Source: Heligmosomoides polygyrus polygyrus
Taxonomy: Eukaryota; Nematoda; Chromadorea; Rhabditida; Heligmosomidae
NCBI GenBank assembly: GCA_947396885.1
Contig: OX377202.1
Coordinates: 17,546,001-17,610,000, forward strand
Direction: 5' to 3'
DNA length: 64,000 bases
This document shows positions 10,580 through 22,544 of the stretch, piece after piece. The notes below the pieces were generated by a model. That model had not been told where the DNA came from. It searched no databases and was given only the letters and a program-made list of their open reading frames with translations. The position numbers and the translations under genes were made by a program. Numbering within the stretch: the stretch's first letter is position 1; every line of letters starts with the position of its first letter.

Positions 10580-11860
10580 TTATATGGGTTTTATATTTAC
10601 GCCTATAAAAAAGGTCTCTCGGCTGCTGAATTGAGCGAATACTGTCCTCTGAGCGTTGATGGTTGCGGTCGAAGAGATACTGTTCATAACGATAATCTCA
10701 GGCCATTTCGAGAATGCTTCAGCTATGATCAGCCAGGTGAACTTTATGAAGCGCCGACGCAAAGCGGCTTGGGAGGCTTCCAAACCACTATTCGGTTTGC
10801 AGTCAACAAACAATTGGTCGTACAAATGTACAAATAAAGTGTCGTCGGTTGCAGTAGCTCCACAAGTCCACCTGTCTGAACTGCTTGGTGTTGACGTCCA
10901 CTCTGCTCTGTGTTGACGTGTACTCAATCGTGCAATTGTAGTTGAGTGGTATCGTCGCTCAAAGCTGAACACGATTAGTGGTGTTCTCGGGTATCCCTTT
11001 CTTGCATCCGAAGATTGAAGCAGTGGTTTATGCTCAGTCTCTTCAGCGTGAGGTGACGCCCAAGCCCAGCGACGAAGCTTCTGATCGACGAAGATGAGAA
11101 CAGCTATACCGTTCTCGATTTGGCTGTATTTCGCTGAGCAAGTGTTAGGCGACCGCTGGCTTGATAAACAGCCTCTTCTCTGGTGCGGAGAACGGCGGGA
11201 GGGCACACCTCTAACCTCATGGTCAGAGGCGTCGGCGACGACTACGTGGGAATTTTTTATATCAAAGTGCGTCTCTACCTCTCTTGAGTATCGCCTTTAT
11301 TTAGTTGAGAGAAGATTGGCATTCCGGTTACCATGAAATATGTAAAGACTTCGTCCTTTCCAAGGAAGCGCGTAGATTGTGCAGGCCCTCCACGAACGTT
11401 CCCAAAATTTGACCAGCCCTAGGAAGGCGCGTAACTGGCTGACGTTCTTCGGAGGTGGCACCTTGCTGATATCTTCCACACTGTCGGATAGGGGGCGATG
11501 TTCATCAGCAGAGATTGAGAAGCCAAAATATTTGAAACCGGCTGCTTTCCAGACGAAGTGGGAACCACAGTCCAGGATCCTTTGAAACTCCTCCTTGAGT
11601 CAAAAGTCGTCCACACTTCCTCCAGCGACCAATATGTTGTCGAGGCAGGCGGCGGTTCCGTTCAGTCCAGCCACGAGTGCGTCAGTATTGTTGTTGAAAG
11701 ATGACGGGCTCAAGTTTCACTCCGAAAGGTAGACGGTTGAATGAAAAAGTTCCACGGTGCGTGTTTATCGTCAGCAACGTCTAAGATTTCTCTTCAAGCT
11801 CCAACTGCAGATAAGGGTCGGTGAGATCCAATTACCATTCTCTATTCTACTCTCATATGC
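10580..11860 (-). pseudogene. Decayed Ty3/gypsy pol (RT to integrase)
   Basis: Reading down the minus strand, the order is RT motif NRLPFGVKLEPVIFQQ (about 11735-11690), a degraded catalytic motif CLDNILVAGGS (about 11650-11620), the connection sequence VPPPKNVSQLRAFLGLV (about 11460-11410), a degraded RNase H end, and the integrase core signature AEAFSKWPEIIVMNSISS (about 10725-10675). The order is that of a metavirus-type pol, but stops and frameshifts occur throughout and the protease, RT N-terminus and integrase tail are missing. It is a different lineage from the array at 41-50 kb. Confidence 0.8.
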
Positions 11861-12049
11861 TGCAGAAATAGGGAAAGTTGGAATTTTGCTAGGCTTACAA
11901 TTAGTGTTATATTTAAAGCGGGTCTGAGAAATTAAATCATTCAGTCTGATCTACATTTGCGCCGAATACTACTGAGGTTGAAGTCTTGAATCCGTTGTTT
12001 ACTACATTTGCGCGTGAGAAATTAGCGGTCAAAGTGAGCACATTTTATG

Positions 12050-12495
12050 TGGTCCATGTCATCGAGTCCGACCCGACTATGGCAGCCAGACTGCTATAGG
12101 ACGGGCGGCTGGGCTACAAGTGGTGTCTCCTGCGACCGAATGGTCCGAAGAGGCAGTGGCCGTTAGCACCAGCAGTTGGAGCCGACCAGCTGGAGCGGGT
12201 TGGCAGCACAGGCGGCGGCGGCGGCTGGAGCGTCATCGGTGACGGAAGGAGCTAGTCGGCAGCTGGAGCGGTTGAAGAGGGCCGGTGGCTGGACAAGAAA
12301 GAAGACTCTGTGTGTGGTCCGGCCACCTTTTATAGCCGCTTTCACGCTCCATTTGTCGTCGTATTGGTGACCAACCCCGGATACCTCCTGTAGGCTTCCA
12401 AAGGGTCTTACGATTGGTCCCGATGAGCCACGAGATTCGTTGTAAAAATTTTAAAAGTGTAACAAACAAACTGTAACAGTGTAACAGAACAATAA
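12050..12495 (-). promoter_or_regulatory. Possible LTR or solo LTR
   Basis: On the minus strand the segment starts TGTTATTGTTCTGTTACA and contains a good TATA box (GCTATAAAAGG at about 12335-12325), then a GC-rich leader. It lies directly upstream of the decayed gypsy pol in the same orientation, so it could be that element's 5' LTR. I could not find a matching second copy, so this remains a suggestion. Confidence 0.25.
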
Positions 12496-15467
12496 CAGAT
12501 TAACATCAATATCATCTACAAGTCTAGCTTTGGAAGAAAAGCATTCGTTGCGCCGTGTCACCTGCATTTTGAGAACTGAGTGTAGTGCGATTTTTTTGGA
12601 ATGACAACACAGTTTGGTGAGATCACATCAGAACTCCGGAGAGCTGCCGGCCGGAATCGCCCTGCGAAACTTCAAGCGCTCGAAGGCGCCGGAAGCTGCG
12701 GCCTTTCGCCCTCTCCATGGATCAAGAACCTATTGTACAAAGGTTTTTAACTGCAGTACGCGGTTCAAAAATGTCTGATGACCTGCATTCTCTTTCTATT
12801 AGGTCAAGCTCTACTTATGTCATAGCCTGTTCATCGGGCTTTTCGTCTGAGAGGCGCATGACGCTCTCTTCTTCATCATATTATAATGTTTCACATGTGA
12901 GCCCGCATCAATTGATCTTGCGCTTCACCATGCGCCACTCGTGAATTCAGAAAGAAGGATAGCTACAAGCTGGTGTCTTACCACGACATTCTTTCACATC
13001 CGGATACTTCCTTGGTTTATATAGGTATCGAAGATCTTCGCCCGCTGCAGAAAGATAGTTTTGCCTTTCAAGTAGGAAGAACAGAATCGAGACTCGCAAA
13101 GCACATATTTAGTAAAATATCGATATCGTATAGTCATCGATAGCGGTACGTCTAAATTTTGACAGATCTTATTACTGTTCTACTCAACATTTCAATCTAG
13201 AACGCCTTATGAAAACACAAAGCGAAATAAGCACTAGTCGGCAAAGAACCTATAAGATATTCTCAGGAATGAGGCGGCGTACAGAAAATCAGTACCAAAA
13301 TATTAACTCACACAATGTAATCCTGCGAAGTCACCAAGTAATAGCACTACAACCAAAAAGGAGAAATGCTCTGAGAAATGAACCGGAGCGTACTACATAG
13401 AAGAATAACGAAGCTCTCATCATAAACCCTCAGCTCACAAACTTTGTGAAGGCGAATCTTCACCGATACATCATGGTATCCTCATGAGCAGGCGGTCGTC
13501 TCAGCGAAAAAAATACATCAGCAGATGACCGAAGAAGAACACAAAACCTAAAAGATATCTACAAAAATTGAGACACAAAGAAAAATACTACTAAAGGACC
13601 TATTAAATTATACTTTTAATTGAACAATTATAATTATAAATTATAATAACAGATATGCTATAAAAAGAAAAAATACTATTAAGTGTAATCCTAAGGGGGA
13701 TGGGTAACGTTATAACTGGATTTGCGTCCTACCGCTTGTACTCGGACGCACCAGTTATAATGTGGCCCCAGAGTCCCCAGGGAAGGTCAAACAGTAATAG
13801 AAACATGAAATCGAAAACAAAAAACAAAAATAAATAATAGTCAAGGCGTCACCGGATCACTTCCACGTATACGTATGAATAACTCGCTCCAGCGCTATTA
13901 GCTGACACGGTGGCGACCACGCTGTCCATACGTCGCAGGAAAAGAGCGACGAGAGCGACGCGAGCGCAACGACGAATACCAAGGCCGGAAAGTATGAAGA
14001 GCGACAGCCACAGCCCTAGGATATGAACAGTTACCGGCGGCGAACGCCCGGCCTTAATCGATTTGCACGGATGACGAGTCGCTCTCGTCGCAAACAGTGA
14101 CCAGGCCCTGAGGAGCGTCGCGCTATGGCGCGAAAATCGGACTCGCTCCCACGTGTGTGAACCGCAACCGATCGGCGGTGCGTCAGCTCCTTTCGCAATT
14201 CTCTTTTTCCGATGTTCAGAAAATTTTAAGAAGCTTACCTTCTTTCATGTGAACTACAAAACAGGTGACACACAACTTTTAATAACCTAGGGTAGTCATC
14301 ATTGCGCTTCCCCATTCTACAAATTGTAACGGGCATATACCCGTTTGAGAGAAAGTCAAAAATCTTTGTCACATTCAAGATCAAATGAGCTTCTGTTAAC
14401 AGCATTTGAGTCTCGAGATTCTGGAACTTCTACAATAACAGTAGGTCTCACTCGCCCCTTTTCTTCACAACAATTGTCATCAGCAAAGAGGTAGCAAAAG
14501 TTCTAGTTTGCCTACTTTTTGCTAGCGCTTCCTTAAGTGTCTCTACATTTCTGGCGAGAGTTTCACGTCTTAGTTGAGCTTCCATTCACGGTTTCTTGAG
14601 CTTATCCCTCCATGCAGCTTTTCCAGCAGATGTGTCGGTACTGCTTTTAAGTGCGCCAGGAGTTGAGCGTCGTTGACGAGTAGATCGATCGCATCAGCCA
14701 CCGAGTCGCTTCCCACTGAAGGAGAAGACTGACAAAACTTTTTATCCGGGCGGGCCTGAAGCAATCTAGACAAGTCAATCTAGGCGGGGTGCTCTCACAA
14801 GCATTTCAAGGTAGGAATCTTATTCACCGTGTATGGTGACAGCCATGCAGTAATCCAAGCAGATGTAGGTAAGCCACTGCACGTATAAGGTGACGGAATA
14901 TTGATGATAGAGTCGATAAATTGGAAGTTTGAATAAGAAGTCACAGAATTTCGGCGTCGGGATAAGAGAGCAGCCACATGCGGCGCGACAATGCACAACG
15001 AGAACGAAGATTTGGAATAGAGGTATACTGAGGCTATCGAGTTATTCGTTTCTGGCTGAAGATCCTCATTCTTATTAATCTATAATTTCTTCTCTATTTT
15101 GTAAAATTGAAGCAGATTTATTGAAATCTGTGATCAATGAGGGTTTGTATTACAGAGACCTGCAGACACAATATTTTTTGAAACTATAAAAACAATCTGT
15201 CATTCACGTTATAGCTCTTTGTAAATAACCTGGCAACACTGTTACGACCTACATTGCAGTCCAATAACAAAAATATTAGTAAAACCCATACATAAAGTCG
15301 AGTGTAAATGTTTAGAATAAGTAGCCTTCTAAAATTAGCTGCTACTATTAGGCCGCTCGAAAAGTCTTGTAGCAAAATTTTGAAAACAGAATTTTTTAAG
15401 AAAAAAATCAAAAATCCTGGATCATTGGGGATCGCGTAGGCTCCAGAAGCTTTCGCTGTAGGAGTAT
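12496..15467. other. No recognisable gene
   Basis: Holds an imperfect inverted repeat around 13708-13764 (TTATAACTGG ... CCAGTTATAA), a purine/GC-rich block at 13930-14190 with repeated GCGACGAGAGCGACG-type runs, and short minus-strand ORFs at 14570-14998 without recognised motifs. The remainder is AT-rich. Confidence 0.3.
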
Positions 15468-15475
15468 GTAAGGGC

Positions 15476-17918
15476 CAGACATTGGATCCGACACCGATTT
15501 TCCGGATATTCGGATGATTGAGATAGGCCATTTTTTCAAACCCCGGATCTTCGGATGATTCAGATGAGGGCCATTTCGAAAACTCCGGATCTTCGGATGA
15601 CTTAGATAACGCCATTTTCGATCGAGCCGAATTTAGGATATCCGATTCGGATACAACCGGATAAGTGATATAATAGTGGCTCGCAATCTCTTAAAAACGG
15701 AACACATCAGTAACTCCGCGTTTATTTCATTGACCAATTAAAGTCACGAGCGCGCTTGCTTGGAGCGCCTCACCTTGAATTAAGTGTTTATATGTCCTGG
15801 TAGCAAGGCAAATGAATGCCCAATTACATCATATCTGGCCTAGCTCAGTTCACTAATGGAGTGGAACACATCAGCGCTACGTAAAAGATGTCGTATTTGG
15901 CTGCCCCTCCCCAGAGCTACTTTGCGCTTCCAGAACAAACAAAAACAGCATTAAGACCCCAAAGAACCAATACCAACTCAATAATGAGTTGGTAATACAC
16001 AGCGAAGTCTGTAAAGGACAATAATGAAACGATTACGAAACGTCCCGCAAGAAATTTCTCGTGCTTTGAAAAGGGAAGGGTCTGAAGCGTATGTCTGAAC
16101 GGAGAGAGCGAGTCGTATAGTAATAATCTCCACTCCTCAATTAGTATAAATGTGTTTCTTTTTTGCCAAATCGATAAACCCAAGGATTAGGGGATCCTTG
16201 AAGTAACAGTGGAATCGGCGCCTCACGAGTTCGAAAGTCTTGTACGCCCGCGATGCCGCCGGCGAGTAGCGGCTCGTAGCGCAGTGGATAGCGACGTTGC
16301 TCCATGAGAGGGAGGTAGAGGGTCGACTTTCTGTGCTGCTGCATCTTTGCATTTCAACTGATTGGTTGATTGGAGGGATTCTTACATCTATACCATTTTA
16401 GATGTTTGTTGCGCAGTGTTTCCAGATGTATGCCGTGGAGAGCAACTTTGTTGCCACTTGTTTATTAATGACCGGTTTTTTAACCAAAACGCAATGGGAA
16501 AGCTGTTCAACATAACGATGTATAAACGTTTAACATCTGTGATACACAGACACAAAGGGCATGAAACATAAACACTGGTCACAATACAGGCAGCGCATAA
16601 AGGCTACTGGCCCCTCACAGTTTCCTTCCATATATAGACAAATGAGATCGGATCAATAGACGAGATCTAATTGAAAACGTTTCCTTTCCTCCGAAACAAG
16701 AGTTTCAACCGAAAACATTGTCATATGCCTACTGCTTGCCAGCCTTTCCAGGTCTATCAGTTCATCTTGCGGATTCCAACCTTCTTCTTGTTTTTCCACC
16801 ACTTCCATACATTCGTCTTTGTTAACCTCAAGTTGACGTGCTTCGAAGTCCTTGAATATGCTGGCCATCCGTTCGGTCAGGTTGATGTTATTCTATCTTG
16901 AAGGCTCCTTATCTAAAGGTAGACCACATTCAGCGAGAGCAAGTGGATCACCACTCGAGCATCGCAGAACTCTGATTTCCAGATGACAGGCAGAGAAGAG
17001 AGAAAGAGTGTATCGATGCCGTTTAAGTCAATTTGTGAGATCCACAGACTTTCACGTCTTAACCACATGTGACGTCACATCATGGTCTCCTTTGAAAATC
17101 CGAGCAAGATAGTTTTACCGAGCAGAATAGATTGAGAGGAACCTGTAGCATTTATACACTGCCCGTGTTGTGCCCAGTGCTGCTTTATGCATGTTGTACC
17201 TGTATATCACTGGTGTTGAATCTTTATGCATCATCATGTTAAGTACCACAGCATGCAGCTGGAAAATGCGCGGAAAACAGACGCTGAAAACGGTATATAC
17301 GTCAGAATCCCTGAAATCTCAACAGCTGAAAAGCAGGATCGCGCGCATGAGGATCGAACACCCGACCTTCTTCCCATGAAGCAACGTCACTACCCACTGC
17401 GCTCCGAGCTGATTGCCCTCAGAGGCATCGCGGGCATACAAGACCTCCGAACTCGCTAGGTGTCGATTCCACTGAAACTTCAAGAATCCCTTACTCCTCG
17501 GGTTTAACGACATGGCAAAGATGAAACACATTTTATGCTAATTGAAGGGTGGGGATTATTCCTATTTAATAGGATGACTCCCAGTTCAGACACACGCTAT
17601 CAGACCCTTCTCTTGTGAGAGAACTCCCGCCAAGTGATTGCAAATCTGCCCGAAACAGTCAGGTTATCAACGGCGCAGAGTTTGCCAGCAAGGCGCGCTA
17701 ACCTCCTATTATCCGATGTTTATCCGATTTTATCCGAATCATTGCGTTTTTCAAAACCACGGATCTTCGGATAATTCAGATGAGGGCAATTTTGAAAAAC
17801 CCGGATCTTCGGATGATTTAGATGAGGTCAATTTTCGGCCGAGCCGGATTTCGGATAATCCGAAACCAGATAAATCCGGCCGGATATCCGAAAATGCATG
17901 GTTCGGATCCCATGTCTA
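15476..17918 (-). mobile_element. hAT-like non-autonomous element, copy 2 (2443 bp)
   Basis: This is the reverse-oriented copy of 7447-10002, collinear from end to end. Termini read CAGACATTGGATCCGA on the left and TAGACATGGGATCCGA inward from the right. The flanking 8-mers GTAAGGGC (15468-15475) and GTAAGGCC (17919-17926) match at 7 of 8 positions. It contains the two minisatellite blocks, both tRNA-like arms (about 16260-16335 and 17340-17410) and the coding remnant. Divergence from copy 1 by scattered substitutions and indels shows that the two copies are not recent duplicates. Confidence 0.85.
16653..16868 (-). pseudogene. Unknown coding remnant inside hAT-like copy 2
   Basis: An open frame of 71 codons begins MASIFKDFEARQLEVNKD and passes through NPQDELIDLERLASS and TLVSEERKRFQLD before a stop. 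The corresponding region of copy 1 encodes the same peptide with one frame change. Conservation at the protein level in two diverged copies is the reason for listing it. No known domain was recognised. Confidence 0.45.
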
Positions 17919-17926
17919 GTAAGGCC

Positions 17927-19182
17927 CCGCGCACCGCCAGTGAAAGCAGTTCCAGAACAAGTATTTTCGGACAGAAAGCGCCAAATGGGGACAGGCATAT
18001 TTTATGTACGTAATCAGCGACTCCATTAATACATCAAAACAGGCACTTATTTTTCCTTGAACTGTTGCTGTCAGTGTATTATTGTACGGCATTATATTAC
18101 TACGTCTACTGTACGTGTATGTATTGTTAATATATTACTACATAGTGGGCAGTATTACTTAAAGACTGGGAGGAGAAATAATAACCCTACAATAAAAATC
18201 CTGTTAAATTTCCGAAAAAGCCCTTTTGGCCGTTGAACCAGATTTTTACGGAAAATGTCCATTAAATCGTTATTCCTTAAATGTGCACCCTTGGCTCATA
18301 TGCAGTGGCCTCTTGTTCCCCTATATGAACTTAGTATTATTCGTTCTTACTAGGTTTTCACTTATATTAACTACGATGGATGCCTTCTGCTGTCTCATTT
18401 GTTGCCTGCACTATTCACATCCTATTTTGAGTTTACACTCTTCTTAAATGGGATATGTATTTTAATTACGCACTAAAGGATGGAAGATTCAAAACTTTTG
18501 CGGAGACAGTATAAGTGCTTAGGAGTTGCGTGGATATGGGTCACATTCCAATTAATAGTGAGAAAAATTTATAGAGATCATCATTTTCACTCCAAAGACT
18601 ATATGCCGGCTACTTATCTGTAGTTGCCGGTAGTTTGCTTTTGAAGATAAGGAGGATATGAGAGAGAGTGGCCCCTGCGCAGGTACTATGGTACTCTCGC
18701 TGTCGATCGATACAACCCAATTAGGTCCACGGCCATCATATATAAAACGAGAGGCATTCCTTGGGGGCAACAGCCTTCTGAAAGATATCAGTCACGTTAT
18801 GAATGACCGGTCAGTATCGATCGATTGTGACCGATTATTGTGCAGATCCACACCTATGTGCTCGAAGAAGTTAACACGGACGGCGGCCTCCTCATCAGGA
18901 CTGCATATCCCATATGTGGGGAACCGAAGGTTTCATGGGAGTATGCCAGACAATGCAGCCCGATGATTGGGGCATGAAACAATGCGCCTGGTTTGTTCAG
19001 CTGACAGCCAAAAAACACATCGACGCGAATGGCTAGGGCACCGCAAGCCGAGTTTCTAATTCTCAAATACTTCTGAATAAAGTACTCACTCCTCTTCACC
19101 TTATCTCAATTTTAGCTCATGCCGCCTACGTACGTGGAAAGTTTAAGGACGCTTCGTTATCACTGCTTTAAATTGTTTCACC
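17927..19182. other. No recognisable gene
   Basis: AT-rich for the most part. An ORF on the plus strand at 18658-18966 (102 codons) and overlapping minus-strand ORFs have no motif I can name and no supporting signals. Confidence 0.35.
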
Positions 19183-19286
19183 TATAGCTGCAACGACCCC
19201 TTCATGTGCCACCTCACCTCGAAGGGGTGAACATCACTTTGTGATGACTAACGGCACAAACGGTCACGCAGTACGCGACGCTTGTC

Positions 19287-19859
19287 GTGTATGGGCGGCT
19301 CTCCTGTATCCCTGGCCAGGAACATGTGAGTAACCAGACCACCGGTACGGCTCAAACAACTAAACCCGCGCCCCAGTCCTCCGCGCGCCGGAGGTGGACT
19401 TCTACGACGTCGGTTGCATCCACCTCCGGCGAGGGGCCATCTAATCTCGGAGTTAAACTATCAGGACGTCATTGGAATCGGACTACCGGAAACTCCCTCC
19501 CACCACGACACGGAAACTGCCTATTCGTCTGCACTTATAACTGTCGTTCGATCGCATCTGAGCAGGATCTTCGGACACTGCTTTATAGAAGCCGAAACAT
19601 CAAATACGACGTTATCGCCCTGCAGGAAACGAAAGGCAGAACGGAAACCATAAGAAGGACCGACCACAATGAGCTTCTCATTATCGGAGCAAAGGTGGAC
19701 AGAAAGAATATTGGCGGAGTTGGATTTCTCGTCAATTCGACAGTGCACCACCTAGTAGACTCTTTCAAGATCATCAGTCCGCGAGTAGCTGTTCTTCGAC
19801 CATGTTCTTACGAACAGACGCTGGAGTCTGTTCGACGTCTCCGTGCTGCCTTCATTTGA
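19287..19859 (+). pseudogene. RTE endonuclease N-terminal part, truncated
   Basis: The frame shows the start of an exonuclease-endonuclease-phosphatase domain: CTYNCRS (about 19530-19550, with the metal-coordinating Asn), then IALQETKGR (about 19614-19640, catalytic Glu) and GGVGFLVNS (about 19714-19740). After ISPRVAVLRP the expected middle of the domain is absent, and the frame runs into a stop at 19857-19859. The following ORF resumes near the C-terminal SDHRLV motif in another frame. Roughly 100 residues are missing compared with the family. The frame opens without an ATG at 19287, so the true start is uncertain. Confidence 0.85.
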
Positions 19860-21957
19860 CACCGGCTCGGATCACCGTCTTGTCCGTGCGAAGCTGACTC
19901 TCAAAAAGAGGATGTTCAAGCGTGACACCCATAAACCGGCACCGGTGAGGATCCCCACATTCAAGTCTGAGGAGTTGGAATATGCGATAAAGTCGTATGA
20001 TTGGAATCTTCTTGAAGATCCATCGGAAGACTACGACCTTCTCTCCAAAGGACTGCTGAAATGTGCTAGCAGCTCTTGCGAAGCCACATCGCCGTCTGCT
20101 TCAAGACTCAACGCACATGCGATTAAACTCTTGGAGCAAAGAAGAGCTGTCAAACTGGATCCTAATGCTTCCCATCTGGAAAAAGTCACCATCTCGAAGG
20201 CCTGTCGAATTGCAGTGAAGGAGTCTATTCAAGCCTACAGAAGATTGAAGCTGTTAGAAGCGGCTGGGAAAGGTTCAAGCATAAAGCGCTGCAAACGAGA
20301 TCTCTGCGATCAGAAGGCAATAATGTCAGCCCTTGTGGATAAGGATGGAACAACGCAAACGTCTCGAAGAGCGATGGAGGCCATCGTTCAGGAATTCTAC
20401 ACAGATCTGTTCCGTTCTTCCATCACTGTCCCGAAATGCTTGATGCCACCAGCTGAGGAAGTACCTCCCATTCTGAAATCAGAAGTTGCTCATGCTATCA
20501 GAAGGATGAAGCTGGGCACTGCTCCCGGACCGGACGGCATTTCTGCTGATCTCCTTCGTGCGGGTGGCAGTGCCGTCTGCTCACTTCTTGCCAAGCACTT
20601 CAACCACTACCTTCGACTTGGTAGGATTCCGGACTCATGGAAGGAGTCGAAAACAGTTTTAATCTTCAAGAAAGGTCAGCAGGAGGATATCAACAGCTAT
20701 CGACCCATCAGTCTTCTCTCGGTTGTGTACAAGATCTTCACCGAGATACTGCTTAACCGATTATGGCGTTGCTTGGACGTACATCAGGTAGTGGAGCAAG
20801 CAGGGTTTCGCAAGGATTTCTCCTGCATGGACCATATTCAGACTGTCTCACAGCTCATCGAAAGGAGCCGCGAATACCGCCTCCCACTTGTTCTTGTCTT
20901 CGTGGATTATCGGAAAGCGTTCGACTCTGTGGAAATCAACGCCATTCTGAACGCCCTTGTGCACGCTGGTATATCATCGCCCTACATCCGACTTCTCGAC
21001 GAATGCTTCTCGAACACATCGACTACCATCCAGCTGTTCGATCGAAAGCTTAAAATTCCTATCGGGAAAGGAGTACGGCAGGGAGACACGATTTCTCCCA
21101 AGCTATTCACAGCGGCACTTCAGGATGCCATGAAAGACTTGAACTGGGACGATAAAGGCTACCTTGTCGACGGTAAACGGATCAGCAACCTTCGCTTCGC
21201 CGACGATATTGTTCTGATCTCTACCAGCACGGCAGAAGCCGAGGAAATGCTGAACGAGCTCAATGTGGCAGGTATGAAGATTGGATTGGACATGAATATG
21301 TCCAAAACGCAATTTATGGTTAACCAGTGGTGTGACACGGGACTCGTAAGGTTAAATGGAGTCGCTCTGCAACAGGTCGACTCCTACATCTATCTGGGAA
21401 GAGAGCTGAACATGGATAACGACCTCGCTCCTGAAATCGCCCGCAGGAGACGCGCAGCATGGGCAGCCTTCAGTTCGATTCGCGAAGTCACCGATCAGGT
21501 CAAGGATCCAGGCCTCAGGGCCTCGATATTCAACGCCTCTTTACTGCCTGCGATGTGTTACGCGACGGAAACCTGGCCCGACAACAAGACAATCGCCAGA
21601 GCGATGCAAACTACGCATCGTGCACTGGAGAGATGTCTTCTAAGGACAAGCCTTCGTCAGCAATGGCAAGAAGGCCCACGAAGCTCGGAGCTACGGGAGA
21701 AGTCGCAATTAGCAGACCCGCTGCAGTACATGAAGAAGTCCAAATATCGCTGGGCCGGACACCTGCTTCGACGAAAGGACGATAGATGGAGTCTCCGTGT
21801 CACAGAATGGCTCCCGAGAGACCATAAGAGACCACTGGTACGACCACCAACGCGATGGGCAGACTCATTCTCAAGATCTTTCAGAGAGCGGAGTCTGCCT
21901 CACTGGATGCAAGCAGCCAGAGATCGAGCGGTCTGGAAGAGTTGTGGTCCCCGCTGA
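19843..21957 (+). CDS. RTE reverse transcriptase
   Basis: This open frame of about 700 codons begins within the endonuclease C-terminus (TGSDHRLVRAKL, about 19860-19895). It carries all main RT blocks: QEDINSYRPISLLSVVYK (about residue 282-300), VFVDYRKAFDSVE with the first catalytic Asp (about 351), GVRQGDTISPKLF (about 409) and FADDIVLIS with the catalytic pair (about 452). A C-terminal RWAGHLLRRKDDRW block (about 636), common in nematode RTE elements, follows. No stops interrupt it. The protein makes cDNA at the nicked target. Since the upstream endonuclease is deleted, this copy is unlikely to be autonomous. Confidence 0.92.
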   Translation: MLPSFDTGSDHRLVRAKLTLKKRMFKRDTHKPAPVRIPTFKSEELEYAIKSYDWNLLEDPSEDYDLLSKGLLKCASSSCEATSPSASRLNAHAIKLLEQRRAVKLDPNASHLEKVTISKACRIAVKESIQAYRRLKLLEAAGKGSSIKRCKRDLCDQKAIMSALVDKDGTTQTSRRAMEAIVQEFYTDLFRSSITVPKCLMPPAEEVPPILKSEVAHAIRRMKLGTAPGPDGISADLLRAGGSAVCSLLAKHFNHYLRLGRIPDSWKESKTVLIFKKGQQEDINSYRPISLLSVVYKIFTEILLNRLWRCLDVHQVVEQAGFRKDFSCMDHIQTVSQLIERSREYRLPLVLVFVDYRKAFDSVEINAILNALVHAGISSPYIRLLDECFSNTSTTIQLFDRKLKIPIGKGVRQGDTISPKLFTAALQDAMKDLNWDDKGYLVDGKRISNLRFADDIVLISTSTAEAEEMLNELNVAGMKIGLDMNMSKTQFMVNQWCDTGLVRLNGVALQQVDSYIYLGRELNMDNDLAPEIARRRRAAWAAFSSIREVTDQVKDPGLRASIFNASLLPAMCYATETWPDNKTIARAMQTTHRALERCLLRTSLRQQWQEGPRSSELREKSQLADPLQYMKKSKYRWAGHLLRRKDDRWSLRVTEWLPRDHKRPLVRPPTRWADSFSRSFRERSLPHWMQAARDRAVWKSCGPR

Positions 21958-22019
21958 GAAGACCTCCAGCCGACAAAGGACCATCAAAGTATCAAAGTAA
22001 GTAAGTATAGCTGCAACGA

Positions 22020-22420
22020 AGCACTGTAGCTTATTTCGGAAAGCATAAAAGCTAACCCCAAGTTTCACGTTGAGATCGCGCTATGCATCTCTCCGAGATA
22101 TCGCAATGTTTATTTGGTTGGTAGTTTAGATTACAAGGATGTTTTGCTGTTGAAGGATGTGCTATTTCAAGCCCTACTCTTTTATATCTTTACTTTACGC
22201 AGCAATGTTTCTAAACGTTTTGCTTGTAAAATGCATTGAAGTGAACGGAAATTGTACAGTCGTATAACGTCACTATATAACCAGTTTCCTGAATCAAGAA
22301 GCATCAGAATTCGATGAACCGAATTGTGATTTGCGTCATTAACTTCCTCTGCATTCACCATGAATTGTTCCTTCAACCCAATGAACGTATCTTCGATAAC
22401 AGAGCCTAAGCCAAAGTATG
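22020..22420. other. No recognisable gene
   Basis: AT-rich spacer between the RTE element and the left end of the second mariner. Confidence 0.4.
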
Positions 22421-22544
22421 TATTAGGTCGTTAAATATGAAATGGTCGATTTTGACCAAAAACTTTGACAGATCGTAACTTTGCATAGAGGCAGTTTTAT
22501 TAACCGAAGTAAGCACCATTGCAGTTAATACTTTTAATACTATA

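Larger units (their letters stand above)
19197..22005 (+). mobile_element. RTE-clade LINE with exact target duplication
   Basis: It is bounded by a perfect 14-bp duplication TATAGCTGCAACGA (19183-19196 and 22006-22019). Organisation is that of an RTE element: apurinic-type endonuclease followed by reverse transcriptase, a short 3' UTR, and an end in a short AAGT-type tandem repeat (about 21989-22005) instead of poly(A). At 2.8 kb it is slightly shorter than a full RTE because part of the endonuclease is missing. Ends and duplication are intact, so the deletion either predates insertion (moved by enzyme supplied in trans) or is a later internal loss. Confidence 0.92.

Noticed and set aside
13930..14190. 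CpG-island-like promoter
   Set aside because: The GC-rich block has no TATA box, open frame or splice leader acceptor next to it; CpG islands are not a promoter mark in nematodes.
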